Source of the DNA: Prevotella sp. MGM2
Lineage (GTDB): Bacteria > Bacteroidota > Bacteroidia > Bacteroidales > Bacteroidaceae
Direction of reading: 5' to 3'
Assembly (NCBI RefSeq): GCF_002933955.1
Contig: NZ_BEWW01000283.1
Location: forward strand, 85,464-149,463
DNA length: 64,000 nt
The notes under the pieces were generated by a model. That model ran no database searches. It saw nothing but the letters and a program-made list of their open reading frames with translations, and was not told where the DNA came from. Numbering within the stretch: position 1 is the first letter of the stretch; every line of letters starts with the position of its first letter. Position numbers and translations under genes: made by a program. Shown piece by piece: positions 1 to 7,871 of the stretch.

Positions 1-414
1 TGCTCCTTCACAACAAGACCTCCAAGACCAACGGAAGTGGAGGGGCGCGACCATCATTTTATTGACATAGTGCCTGATAAAACTGAACTGATTGCTTACG
101 CTCATTTTGGTGGATATTACTATTACGCTACCAAGTGGCAGGTATTTGGTCCATGCACTGTCTATGTTATAGATGAAAAAGGGCTTGAGAATCTTCGCAA
201 GGATTTCGGCGATGTATATGATATATATACAGTGCTTATTAAGCGTAATAAATCATTACGTCGGAAGTCTGGCGTAGATGAGACCAGAATACGTCGTGAT
301 GAGCGTAGAAACCTGATTGATAAGGACTATGACTATGTAATTGAAAACAATGGTAAGAAAGCGGAGCTATTTAATAATATAGAGCGCATATACGAAGAAA
401 TCAAAAATAAATAA
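1..414 (+). CDS. Guanylate kinase-like protein (phage A), 5' end outside window
   Basis: The frame is open from base 1, so the N-terminus with the P-loop lies upstream of the window. The first residues read CSFTTRPPRPTEVEGRDHHF, which matches the GMP-binding segment of guanylate kinases (S-x-T-T-R-x-x-R-x-x-E-x-x-G-x-x-Y/H-x-F). A downstream region with RIRRDERR fits the lid and the C-terminal helices. The family phosphorylates GMP to GDP; a phage copy would support nucleotide supply. The gene ends 2 nt before the exonuclease gene. The GTG at 37 is internal, not the start. Family assignment is from recognised motifs; activity is inferred. Confidence 0.75.
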   Translation, partial: CSFTTRPPRPTEVEGRDHHFIDIVPDKTELIAYAHFGGYYYYATKWQVFGPCTVYVIDEKGLENLRKDFGDVYDIYTVLIKRNKSLRRKSGVDETRIRRDERRNLIDKDYDYVIENNGKKAELFNNIERIYEEIKNK

Positions 415-416
415 CA

Positions 417-1199
417 ATGGCAGCACCTGTAGAAAAAGGAAATGTCATTACTGCAATAGTATATGACTTTGAGACTGGAGGATTAGACTGCACTGTTTGT
501 GCAGCAACTCAGATATCACTTCACGCTATCCGTCTTGATACGTTTGAGGTGATGGAGAAATACGCAGCATACATATATCCGTATCATAAGAAATCTGAAA
601 TTGGGAAGCCAAAACGTAAGGTTCTCAAAAATAAATATGAAGATGACGGTGAAGAGTTGATGGACTATGATGAAAAGGCTCTGAAATACTCTAACATCAC
701 AATGGATATGCTCTATTCAATGGGTAAGCCGCTTGAAGATGTGTGTCAGGAAATCTGCGACTTTATTAAGCGCAATACGTTCCCAGTTGTAGCAAGCAAT
801 AAGCCTTTTATGATTGGGCAGAATCCTTTGTTTGATAAGAAGTTCATGCAGCAAATCATGTTATATTCTGGATTGTGGCCCGAATTCTGCAAGCTGGTAA
901 GGGGTGAAAAGGACTTCTGGGGTAACTTCCAGCCGGCTCAATTAGACACGATTATACTCAGTCAGTTGACTTTTGATAATGACAAGAGCATTACCACATG
1001 GAAGCTGGAGGCAATGGCAGAGCGATTAGGCATTGATTTGGATGATGCTCATGATGCAGATGCCGATGTTACAGCTACCAGAGAAATTGTAAGAGTGCTT
1101 ACTGCCAGGATGCGTGAACAATCATCTGGTGGAGGTAATGCCGTCGGCAGTTTGTCTGCTGAGAAGAAAGAAAAACTTAGAGATCATTTCAAAATATAA
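417..1199 (+). CDS. DnaQ-like DEDDh 3'-5' exonuclease (phage A)
   Basis: The protein is 260 aa. ExoI motif YDFETGG lies at about residues 16-22, and a C-terminal HDADADVTATREI gives the ExoIII histidine and aspartate. A middle FDKKF region is a plausible ExoII. This is the RNase H-like exonuclease fold of DnaQ proofreading subunits. It begins 2 nt after the guanylate kinase gene, so the two are probably cotranscribed. The full-length fold contrasts with the internally shortened 88-aa relative in phage B at 22841-23107. Role in phage DNA metabolism is inferred. Confidence 0.8.
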   Translation: MAAPVEKGNVITAIVYDFETGGLDCTVCAATQISLHAIRLDTFEVMEKYAAYIYPYHKKSEIGKPKRKVLKNKYEDDGEELMDYDEKALKYSNITMDMLYSMGKPLEDVCQEICDFIKRNTFPVVASNKPFMIGQNPLFDKKFMQQIMLYSGLWPEFCKLVRGEKDFWGNFQPAQLDTIILSQLTFDNDKSITTWKLEAMAERLGIDLDDAHDADADVTATREIVRVLTARMREQSSGGGNAVGSLSAEKKEKLRDHFKI

Positions 1200-1203
1200 A
1201 GCT

Positions 1204-1305
1204 ATGAGTACAATTCTGTATATCCTTGGTACGACCATGTGTTTGGGAGCTGTCATGTACAGCATAATGAAGTCAGCAACCAATAATTACGACTATGAAG
1301 CATAA
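1204..1305 (+). CDS. Small single-pass membrane protein (phage A)
   Basis: A 33-aa reading frame starts 4 nt after the exonuclease stop and overlaps the next gene by 11 nt. About 20 hydrophobic residues (TILYILGTTMCLGAVMYSIM) form one predicted membrane segment, followed by a short polar tail. A longer frame from 1114 exists but lies inside the exonuclease gene, so the ATG at 1204 is preferred. Function unknown; the tight spacing supports it being real. Confidence 0.45.
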   Translation: MSTILYILGTTMCLGAVMYSIMKSATNNYDYEA

Positions 1306-1813
1306 GTTTCAGTTCGATAAAAAGACGGGCACTATGGTGCCTACCAGTGACGCCGTAGCTCAGGGGCTTCAAGCCAATGTACATAGAGACGTAGTGCAGT
1401 CCAAACCTGACGAAAACACCACGAAGCCGGTATTTCAGCAAGAAAACCGTATAGAAGTTAAGGGTGGAACTGCTAATGTACGACAGAATCAAATTGTGCG
1501 TATGCAGCGTGTTAACCATCCAACCCCTATTCAGTTGGTGGATGAAAATGAATTGCCCGAAGCATATCTGGATTCCATCACAACTGGAGTGATGATGTTC
1601 AGAGAACTGGAGGACTATGACATCTGCCAGATTACTGATGAAAAAACCGGCAAAGCACTTGCATACATTGGGGGATACGCTCTTCAGATCAATTTTAATA
1701 TGGCAGAGCTAAATACGATGGAGCGTATTGAGCAGTGTTTACAAGGTATTGTAAAATTGTTCCGGCATAAAATAATGAGCCAAAATCTCAGAGAAGATTC
1801 TACTGAAAAATGA
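1295..1813 (+). CDS. Hypothetical phage protein (phage A)
   Basis: The protein is 172 aa, soluble, and I recognise no domain. The N-terminal half is polar and low in structure (many Q, N and K); the C-terminal half (from about residue 75) has regular hydrophobic spacing and looks folded. It overlaps the small membrane gene by 11 nt and precedes the small-terminase-like gene by 63 nt, so it lies in the pre-packaging part of phage A. Confidence 0.6.
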   Translation: MKHKFQFDKKTGTMVPTSDAVAQGLQANVHRDVVQSKPDENTTKPVFQQENRIEVKGGTANVRQNQIVRMQRVNHPTPIQLVDENELPEAYLDSITTGVMMFRELEDYDICQITDEKTGKALAYIGGYALQINFNMAELNTMERIEQCLQGIVKLFRHKIMSQNLREDSTEK

Positions 1814-1876
1814 TGTGTTGAGCCTTTGTGAGCTTATTTTCTATTATCTATAAAGAACCAATGTATTTATAGCATA

Positions 1877-2413
1877 ATGGAAAAAAGTAAGCTCACAGAC
1901 TTAGAAGAGAAGTTCTGTTTGGTATATGCCTGCGGGCCTTCTCCATATAACGGCAATGCCCAAAAAACATTTGATCTTGTTTTCAATAACAATACTGGGC
2001 TATTGTTTGATCCAGATGAAGTTGAAAGCAATGCTCGAAAAGATGTAGAGGTTGCTATTCAAGTTAGACAACTTATGTTACGCGACGATATAAGGGAGCG
2101 CATCAGCCAGATTCAGAATGATAATTTGGTTGATGCAGCTACCCTTAAACCTCGTTTGACTTCTATGTTGCTGAAGATTGCAGATGAATGTTCCACACTG
2201 ATGGTTTGTGACAAGTTTGGTGTCACTCTTTCTCCGGCGGCATTACGTGCTGTGTCTGTTAATGCTGCCAGCAAACTGATAGATATGTACGGTATCAAAG
2301 AAGATATTGCGCATAAGGTTATGCTGGAAGGTGCAGATGGCGATGGCATTACATTTAATCTCATTGTTCCTGAAATCAATAAGGACAATAGTGTTGATAA
2401 GGTGATTGAATAA
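1877..2413 (+). CDS. Small terminase subunit-like protein (phage A)
   Basis: The protein is 178 aa. The start LTDLEEKFCLVYACG followed by an NAQKTF segment resembles the Terminase_2/phage small-terminase pattern (L-T-x-x-E-x-F-c-x-x-Y with an N-A-x-x-A-x helix). The middle (KDVEVAIQVRQLMLRDDIRE) fits the helical region after the HTH. Such proteins bind packaging sites and recruit the large terminase, which here is encoded 2 kb downstream behind the lysis genes. Assignment is by pattern only. Confidence 0.55.
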   Translation: MEKSKLTDLEEKFCLVYACGPSPYNGNAQKTFDLVFNNNTGLLFDPDEVESNARKDVEVAIQVRQLMLRDDIRERISQIQNDNLVDAATLKPRLTSMLLKIADECSTLMVCDKFGVTLSPAALRAVSVNAASKLIDMYGIKEDIAHKVMLEGADGDGITFNLIVPEINKDNSVDKVIE

Positions 2414-2437
2414 CTCATTAATTTTTAACTAACTATC

Positions 2438-2773
2438 ATGGATAATAAGACTAATTCAATCATCGGAGACTTTGTTATCAACAATGCCAAGACGATTTTT
2501 ACCTTCATTGTATTTGTCTGTGGACTTTATATTCAGTATCAGGCAAGTATGATGAGAATAGATCAAATGGAAAAAGAAATTGCTCAGATCAAGGTGCAGG
2601 TCGATGATCAGTATGTGAAACTTGACAATATGAAACTTGATAAGGCTGTATTTGAAGCTACCATGCGGTCTTTTGCCGATATGTCAACTGATATTCGGCA
2701 AATAAGAGACAGGTTAGAAGATATTCTGGGGGATTACCCACACCGAAATTCACAACAGCATCCAAATCAATGA
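2438..2773 (+). CDS. Membrane-anchored coiled-coil protein (phage A)
   Basis: The protein is 111 aa. Residues about 19-35 (IFTFIVFVCGLYIQYQA) form one membrane segment, followed by a long heptad-like helix (IDQMEKEIAQIKVQVDDQY) to about residue 95. The layout resembles small holin-associated or Mu gp25-like membrane proteins placed just before lysis genes. Its stop overlaps the next start by 4 nt (ATGA), showing translational coupling. Exact function unknown. Confidence 0.5.
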   Translation: MDNKTNSIIGDFVINNAKTIFTFIVFVCGLYIQYQASMMRIDQMEKEIAQIKVQVDDQYVKLDNMKLDKAVFEATMRSFADMSTDIRQIRDRLEDILGDYPHRNSQQHPNQ

Positions 2774-3030
2774 ATGAATTAAAAATCGGAGATCAGATTA
2801 CTATCCGATATTCAAAAAAATTGGAGCAAAATGGGAATAGCCTTTTGACTAACCGGACTGGTGTTGTGACGAGGATTCTCTATACTGGAGGCAATTTAAC
2901 CGGTGCTTATGTCGATGTCAAGGTTATGAGAAGAATCAGAAATTATTACATACCTATTTGCTCTATAGAAGGCCCTGATAGAATTAATCGAATGAGAACC
3001 CTAAGTATATTAAAATCAACAATATTATAA
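2770..3030 (+). CDS. Hypothetical small basic beta-rich protein (phage A)
   Basis: The protein is 86 aa. The start KIGDQITIRYSKKL and the later GVVTRILYTGGNLTGAYVDV have the alternating pattern of an SH3-like barrel (KOW-like), but this is only a resemblance. It is coupled to the upstream gene by a 4-nt overlap and lies 4 nt before the amidase, inside the lysis cassette. Confidence 0.5.
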   Translation: MNELKIGDQITIRYSKKLEQNGNSLLTNRTGVVTRILYTGGNLTGAYVDVKVMRRIRNYYIPICSIEGPDRINRMRTLSILKSTIL

Positions 3031-3034
3031 CATC

Positions 3035-3652
3035 ATGGAAATATTAAAGAAGGGCAGTAGAGGTGAATCTGTTAAAACTTTACAGAACGCTCTTCATCTA
3101 ATGCCGGACGGCATTTTTGGTTCTTTGACAGAAGAAGCGGTCAAACAACATCAAAGGTCTTATGGACTTAAAGTTGATGGTATTGTTGGACCAAATACTT
3201 GGGCTGTATTGAGAACCGGCGAAGTGACTCAACTCCTTAAAAGTAAACGCAAAATCAAAGAAATCATCGTACATTGTTCTGCCACTCCAGAGGGTAAGGA
3301 CTTTACAGTAGCTGACATTAGAGCTTGGCACTTACAGCGAGGCTTTTCTGATATTGGCTATCATTATGTGATTTACCGTGATGGCTCTGTACATAAGGGG
3401 CGTGACATTAATATCTCTGGAGCTCATTGTACCGGTCACAATTCTATCAGTATCGGTATCTGCTATATTGGTGGTCAGACTGCCGATGGTACTCCTAAAG
3501 ATACGCGCACTGATGCTCAGAAGAAGGCTTTGCTGAAGCTTTTGAAAGAACTGAAGAAACTATATCCTAATGCTACAATACATGGTCATAAGGAATTTGC
3601 AGCAAAAGCTTGCCCATGTTTTGAAGTAAAAGACGAATATTTTAAGCTCTAA
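3035..3652 (+). CDS. N-acetylmuramoyl-L-alanine amidase with peptidoglycan-binding domain (phage A endolysin)
   Basis: The protein is 205 aa. Residues about 5-60 form a PG_binding_1 domain (GSRGESVKTLQ, DGIFGSLTEEAV, DGIVGPNTW). Residues 74-205 are an Amidase_2/PGRP fold, with zinc ligands His80 in IIVHCSAT, a second His in GAHCTGHN, and the Cys of the ACPCF segment. It cleaves the bond between MurNAc and the stem peptide and acts as the phage A endolysin. A spanin-like gene follows. Phage B uses a different fold (Amidase_3 at 58264) for the same job. Confidence 0.9.
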   Translation: MEILKKGSRGESVKTLQNALHLMPDGIFGSLTEEAVKQHQRSYGLKVDGIVGPNTWAVLRTGEVTQLLKSKRKIKEIIVHCSATPEGKDFTVADIRAWHLQRGFSDIGYHYVIYRDGSVHKGRDINISGAHCTGHNSISIGICYIGGQTADGTPKDTRTDAQKKALLKLLKELKKLYPNATIHGHKEFAAKACPCFEVKDEYFKL

Positions 3653-3662
3653 TTTATTGTTT

Positions 3663-4259
3663 ATGTGGAAGTTGATATTAAATAAGGTTGGAATTTTCCT
3701 TGTTATTGGTATTCTTTGCTTTGCTCTATATGATGCAAATCGTAAGGCATCAGCATACCATCAGAGGGCAAATACTTTAGAGACCACTATCAATGATTTG
3801 AATCAAGAGATCGAATATACCAAAATTCGCTTGAATGATTCAGTAGCTTTATATCAGGCAGAAGTCAAAAGTCTGAATATGACACATGACAACCTGAAAG
3901 CGAAATATGATAGACTTTTGGCTGCTTCTAAGGTTCGTCCTAAAGATGTAGGTTCTGTTACGGAAGTTACTTCAGTTACACAAAGTAAAGACACTGTGAT
4001 AGCAGTTGTTGATTCCTTTGGTGGATTGACAGCAAGCTTAGAAGATTCGTTTGTGAATATTGATGTCGAGGTATTACCAGACAAGAATACTATTATAGAT
4101 TATGAAGTGCGAGACAGCTTGACCATACTTAATGTTCAGAAGAAGCACTCATGGCTTTTCGGTTTGATTAAATGGAAAGAACATAAAAGTGTCCGGGTCA
4201 TTAATCATAATCCTAAAGCAAAGATAGTCAATTTACAAACTATTGATGTAATAGAATAA
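3663..4259 (+). CDS. Spanin-like membrane protein (phage A)
   Basis: The protein is 198 aa from ATG 3663; a TTG two codons earlier is less likely. Residues about 5-24 form one membrane segment (VGIFLVIGILCFALYDA), followed by a coiled coil (about 30-85), a linker and a beta-rich C-terminal domain. It follows the endolysin directly. Phage B has a protein of the same plan and order at 58857-59447, including the late FWFIKW/LFGLIKW-type hydrophobic patch. The plan fits an i-spanin (Rz-like) of Bacteroidales phages; this is inference from order and topology. Confidence 0.55.
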   Translation: MWKLILNKVGIFLVIGILCFALYDANRKASAYHQRANTLETTINDLNQEIEYTKIRLNDSVALYQAEVKSLNMTHDNLKAKYDRLLAASKVRPKDVGSVTEVTSVTQSKDTVIAVVDSFGGLTASLEDSFVNIDVEVLPDKNTIIDYEVRDSLTILNVQKKHSWLFGLIKWKEHKSVRVINHNPKAKIVNLQTIDVIE

Positions 4260-4354
4260 TGGAAAAGAAAACAAAACCCGTAACACCGCAAGGTCTCAAA
4301 CAAATCGGCAAAAATATTTCCAACTCTTTGAATAAAGTCAAATGCAACAGTTAA
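4259..4354 (+). CDS. Small basic protein (phage A)
   Basis: A 31-aa frame overlaps the spanin-like gene by one base (TAATG). The sequence is lysine-rich with no membrane segment (MEKKTKPVTPQGLKQIGKNI followed by a short tail). It lies just before a strong terminator. Coupling to the upstream stop favours translation, but its shortness leaves it uncertain. Confidence 0.35.
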   Translation: MEKKTKPVTPQGLKQIGKNISNSLNKVKCNS

Positions 4355-4401
4355 GAAAGATTGGATTTTAGGTTTTAATTAATAATTTGTTATTAAGCTT
4401 G

Positions 4402-4434
4402 ATCCACTCTACTGTGAAGTAGGGTGGATTTTTA
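4402..4434 (+). terminator. Rho-independent terminator ending the phage A lysis cassette
   Basis: An 11-bp stem, ATCCACTCTAC at 4402-4412 with GTAGGGTGGAT at 4419-4429 (one G-T pair), has a 6-nt loop and is followed by a T-rich tail. It separates the lysis genes from the large terminase gene. Confidence 0.75.
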
Positions 4435-4464
4435 TTGCCAAACTATTATTAGTAAAAGAAAAAC

Positions 4465-6048
4465 ATGGCAAAATTGGAACGACCTCGTGGTCTCAAAATA
4501 ACTTTCAAACCATCTGCAAGGCAATATGAGCTATGGACCGCACTGCAACCTAACCATTGTGATAAGTGCGGAGGCAAGCTTGTAATGAAGCCTAATGGGT
4601 TTGATAAATTAGGTCATCGTATATATCAAGCTACTTGTGAGCAATGCGGAAATACAGACATTCCGGAACAAGTATTGGGTGGCGGTTCTGCCGGCGGTGG
4701 CAAGTCTTATATAGGTTGCTGCTGGCTGGTGTGTAGCTGTATGCAATTTGAGGGGATCCGTATGGTTGTCGCTCGTAAGGTTCGTAAGACATTGTTGGAA
4801 ACAACTTGGGTTACGCTTAAAGATGTGCTTCGGACATGGGGCTTGAAACAGGATATTCATTATCACATCAACAATGTTACTTATGTTATTACCTTCTGGA
4901 ATGGGTCTGAAATTATAGCAATGGATTTGACCCCCAGTCCACAAGACCCTGATTTTAACTCATTGGGTTCTTTGGAAATCACGGGAGGTTTTATTGACGA
5001 GGTATCTGAGGTGTCAGAAAAAGCTGTGGAAGTTCTTACATCTCGTATTCGTTATAAGATTGCTGAGACATTTGTCGTCGGTAAACTTTTTATGTCAACC
5101 AACCCCTGCTTGACTTGGGTGCGCTCGACCTTTGTGATGACCGATGATGGCGATCCTGTGGAATTGCAGACCGGTTATCGTTACATTCCTTTTAGCTTAT
5201 TTGATAATCCTAACGAACAGTTCCGAGCTATCTATTACAATAAGCTCAGTAAACTGCGCAATAAGGCTGACCGTGACCGTCTGCTTTATGGGAACTGGTT
5301 ATTTACTACAAGTAATAAGATGGCTGCATATTGGAATTTTGATGGCGATAAGCATCTGATACATAATCTTCGTGAACAGGCATACGACCCTTTGAAGCCG
5401 CTTATTCTTAGCTTTGACTTCAATGTTAATCCATACATGAGCTGTCTGCCGATGCAGATAGATTTTGATGAAAAGATTGTTTATGTCTTTCCTGAATATG
5501 TTGGTTATCCTAAAGATAAGCGCAACAACACTCCGGCATTTACACGATGGATTGCTTCTCAGCTTGTAACAGACGGTCAGATTGGCGGTGTATTACTGAC
5601 TGGAGATCCGGCTGGTTTATCACGCTCCACTCAAACTGAAGAGGGTGTAAATAACTTTACGATTGCCAATAAGAATATGACCAATGCTGTATTAAAACCT
5701 AAAATACAGTTATTGAGCAAACAGCCGGCAGTAGTGACACGACTGGAATTTATCAATGAATTGTTACACAACTTTCAGGGATGGAAAATCTATATTGATG
5801 CCCGTTGTCATAGACTGATTGAGGATTTTGTATATCAGAAAAAGAATCCTGATGGCACTAAGGAGAAAAAGAAAATTCTCAATGATGCTGGTGAAAGAGT
5901 AGAGCGTTGGGGTCACTTTTCAGACTGTTTTGATTATGCAATGATATATTATCTCAGTCAGGCTTATTCCAAATACAAGACAGCATCGACCGAAATAGTA
6001 ACCACTATTGATTCCAATGACACTGTTTATGGTGATTTTGACTATTAA
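4465..6048 (+). CDS. Phage terminase large subunit (phage A)
   Basis: The protein is 527 aa. Walker A GGGSAGGGKS is at residues 72-81, Walker B-type GGFIDEVSE near residue 173, and nuclease-domain acidic residues follow (LILSFDFNVNPY, GVLLTGDPAG, HFSDCFDYA). It packages DNA into the prohead using ATP and cuts the concatemer. An uncommon feature is a zinc-ribbon-like insert before the ATPase, CDKCGG at 32-37 and CEQCGN at 58-63. It is a homologue of the phage B TerL at 26721, which lacks that insert. Terminator upstream; gp36-like gene downstream. Confidence 0.9.
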   Translation: MAKLERPRGLKITFKPSARQYELWTALQPNHCDKCGGKLVMKPNGFDKLGHRIYQATCEQCGNTDIPEQVLGGGSAGGGKSYIGCCWLVCSCMQFEGIRMVVARKVRKTLLETTWVTLKDVLRTWGLKQDIHYHINNVTYVITFWNGSEIIAMDLTPSPQDPDFNSLGSLEITGGFIDEVSEVSEKAVEVLTSRIRYKIAETFVVGKLFMSTNPCLTWVRSTFVMTDDGDPVELQTGYRYIPFSLFDNPNEQFRAIYYNKLSKLRNKADRDRLLYGNWLFTTSNKMAAYWNFDGDKHLIHNLREQAYDPLKPLILSFDFNVNPYMSCLPMQIDFDEKIVYVFPEYVGYPKDKRNNTPAFTRWIASQLVTDGQIGGVLLTGDPAGLSRSTQTEEGVNNFTIANKNMTNAVLKPKIQLLSKQPAVVTRLEFINELLHNFQGWKIYIDARCHRLIEDFVYQKKNPDGTKEKKKILNDAGERVERWGHFSDCFDYAMIYYLSQAYSKYKTASTEIVTTIDSNDTVYGDFDY

Positions 6049-6066
6049 TAATAAACATCAAGAACA

Positions 6067-6354
6067 ATGGCATACAATCGTTTTCTGACAAATAGGGATT
6101 ATTGCTCCATTGCTACTGAAGAGCACATGAAGCAAATCATTCGTGATGTTCCGGACCGCATACCGCAAGCCGAACAAAGGGCTGAAATGCAGATACTGGA
6201 ATATCTTGATCAATATTATGAGATTGAAAAAATTTTGGCAGTTGGTAAGAATATCCGTGAATACAATGTTGGCGTTTCTTATCCAGGGCAGGTATGGATA
6301 AGAAAGGATGAAGAGATTTATAAACATCTATTCCGGGTTGAGCGTAAAATTTGA
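6067..6354 (+). pseudogene. 5' part of an interrupted gp36/DUF1320-like head-completion gene (phage A)
   Basis: The reading frame gives 95 aa. Residues 1-86 resemble the start of DUF1320 (Mu gp36-like) proteins: FLTNRDY, then an amphipathic stretch, then AEMQILEYLDQYYEIEKIL. From codon CAT at 6325 the frame runs into phage B DNA and stops after ten codons. Joining codon AAA (6322-6324) to codon ACT (59734-59736) gives DEEIYK-TLTCINGYKK and one continuous protein of about 380 aa. The gene is therefore disrupted by phage B. Homology is by pattern recognition; the junction is read directly. Confidence 0.75.
6320..6324. other. attL-like left junction of phage B
   Basis: ATAAA occurs here and at 59729-59733, exactly where the phage A frame breaks and resumes. 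Around it, G-x-TT-x-ATAAA-x-x-TCT is shared between the two junctions, 12 of 15 positions. A short imperfect core is typical of several Bacteroidales tyrosine integrases, such as IntDOT-type enzymes. The crossover point inside the core cannot be fixed from this sequence. Confidence 0.55.
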
Positions 6355-6414
6355 GTGCAAATTTTGTTTACCGAGTGAATGTTTGAGAACTGACACATTG
6401 ATTAAACTACATAA

Positions 6415-6486
6415 AGCCTTGTAGTTCAACGGATAGAACGAGGGTTTCCTAAACCTTAAATCGGGGTTCGATTCCCCGCAGGGCTA
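6415..6486 (+). tRNA. tRNA-Arg (CCU)
   Basis: A cloverleaf folds by eye: acceptor AGCCTTG/CAGGGCT with discriminator A6486, D-stem GTTC/GAAC, anticodon stem AGGGT/ACCTT with loop TTCCTAA (anticodon CCT at 6448-6450), and T-stem CGGGG/CCCCG with loop TTCGATT. CCA is not encoded. It reads AGG. It lies between the left junction and the integrase, so it travels with phage B. A terminator follows 8 nt downstream. Confidence 0.9.
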
Positions 6487-6493
6487 CAAAATC

Positions 6494-6524
6494 AAGCCTC
6501 ACCTTTTCCGGGTGGGGCTTTTTT
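6494..6524 (+). terminator. Terminator after tRNA-Arg
   Basis: A 10-bp stem AAGCCTCACC/GGTGGGGCTT with a TTTTCCG loop runs into a T tract. It ends the tRNA transcript and shields the integrase. Confidence 0.8.
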
Positions 6525-6569
6525 GTTTCCTCACTTTCCGCAAAAAATGACTAATTTTGCGTGAGAATG

Positions 6570-6588
6570 TTCTACAATAGTTCTACAA
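6570..6588. repeat. Left arm-type repeat of phage B (putative integrase binding site)
   Basis: TTCTACAATAGTTCTACAA contains two TTCTACAA units with an 11-bp period. The identical 19 bp recurs at 59656-59674. Tandem short sites about one helical turn apart on both sides of a core are how lambda-type integrases bind their arm sites. An alternative is that this 19-bp repeat is itself the att core, but the broken phage A gene places the ends further out. Confidence 0.55.
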
Positions 6589-6594
6589 GAGAAA

Positions 6595-7869
6595 ATGGCA
6601 ACTTTCAAAGCAGAGGTGTATGCTCACCAAAAGAGAGCTGACGGCACTTATAACATAAAAATCCGCGTTACTCACAAGCAGCGCAAAAAGTATCTCTCTA
6701 CTCCGTGGTATGTGGGTAAAGAGGATTTGACACGCGCCCTCAAGCTCAAAAACCAAAAGTACATCGACATGGTAGAGGATACATTGCGCCGCTACCGCGC
6801 TATATGTAACAGTGTGGGCGAGGGTCTGGACGATATGACCGTGGAGCAGGTCGTTGAGTTGCTGGCAAAGGATAGAGAAAAACCCTTTGACTTGGATATT
6901 GTAGCCTACACCGAGGCTTTCATCGCCAAGCTGGAGAAAGACGGACGAGGCGGGACCGCTAAAGCCTATAAGGTGGCAATAAACAGTCTGAAACGATTTG
7001 CCGAGCGTGAGGTTGTAAGCATTAAGGAAATCACGGTACAATTCCTCAATGACTGGATAGCATGGATAGCCAAGCAGCCACCACGGAAAGACTGCAAGAA
7101 AGGAGACCGCGCCCAAAGCCTGTATCTCGCGCAACTCCGGGCAATGTATAACCGAGCTAAGAAAGAATTTAACGATGAGGAAGCCGGAATTATCCGCATA
7201 CCTTTCTCTCCGTTCAACAAGGTAGAGATACCAAAGCCCTCGCTATCCCGCAAACGCGCCCTAACCCTGGAGCAAATGCGGGCCTTTGCTCAAATACCCT
7301 ACACCACGATTTTGCAACCCGGAGTAAACCGATTCAACTTTGCTAAGGACGTTTTTCTTTTGAGCTTTTTTCTTATCGGCATGAACGCCGCCGACCTATT
7401 CGCCGCGACCGACATCGCGGACGGCCGCATAACCTACCAACGCCAAAAGACGCGCAACCGCCGTGCCGACAAAGCGGAAATCTCCATAAGAATTGAGCCG
7501 GAGGCGCAGGCTCTTGTGGATAAGTACCACGACCCCACGGGGCAAAGGGTGTTCAATTTCTATCGGCTCTATTCATCCACCGACACATTTTGCGCTGCGC
7601 TCAACAAAGGGCTGAAACGCATAGGCAAGATTATCGGCGTTGATGATTTGGAGTTTTACGCGGCCCGGCATAGTTGGGCTACGATAGCCAACAATGACGC
7701 TGGAGTTGACAAATATACGGTGCATACCGCCCTAAACCATGTTGACGAGAATATGCGTGTAACCGACATCTACATTCGTAAGAGCTGGGATAAGATAGAC
7801 GCTGCCAACCGCGCCGTGCTTGATTTTCTGGCATTGGATTTACCGAGTGTTGACGAGCCTAAAAAATAG
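6595..7869 (+). CDS. int: Tyrosine recombinase, phage B integrase
   Basis: The protein is 424 aa: an N-terminal arm-binding region, a SAM-like core-binding domain (about 100-210) and a C-terminal catalytic domain. Catalytic positions visible are Lys in YQRQKTRNR, Arg358 in YAARHSW, His382 in ALNHVDE and the nucleophile Tyr393 in TDIYIRKSW. The usual first Arg is Asn (FLIGMNAADL), and the HxxR histidine is Tyr355; loss of Arg I is also known for IntDOT. It integrates and excises phage B. A TAATTTTG -7 element at 6552-6559 may drive it, but no good -33 is seen. Confidence 0.93.
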   Translation: MATFKAEVYAHQKRADGTYNIKIRVTHKQRKKYLSTPWYVGKEDLTRALKLKNQKYIDMVEDTLRRYRAICNSVGEGLDDMTVEQVVELLAKDREKPFDLDIVAYTEAFIAKLEKDGRGGTAKAYKVAINSLKRFAEREVVSIKEITVQFLNDWIAWIAKQPPRKDCKKGDRAQSLYLAQLRAMYNRAKKEFNDEEAGIIRIPFSPFNKVEIPKPSLSRKRALTLEQMRAFAQIPYTTILQPGVNRFNFAKDVFLLSFFLIGMNAADLFAATDIADGRITYQRQKTRNRRADKAEISIRIEPEAQALVDKYHDPTGQRVFNFYRLYSSTDTFCAALNKGLKRIGKIIGVDDLEFYAARHSWATIANNDAGVDKYTVHTALNHVDENMRVTDIYIRKSWDKIDAANRAVLDFLALDLPSVDEPKK

Positions 7870-7871
7870 AG

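Noticed and set aside
6415..6486. tRNA as the host attachment site of phage B
   Set aside because: No copy of the tRNA 3' end exists at the right junction, and the tRNA lies inside the inserted DNA.
6570..6588. 19-bp repeat as the att core, prophage 6570-59674
   Set aside because: The phage A gene is broken at 6324/59734, outside these repeats; they are better seen as arm sites. Kept as an alternative.
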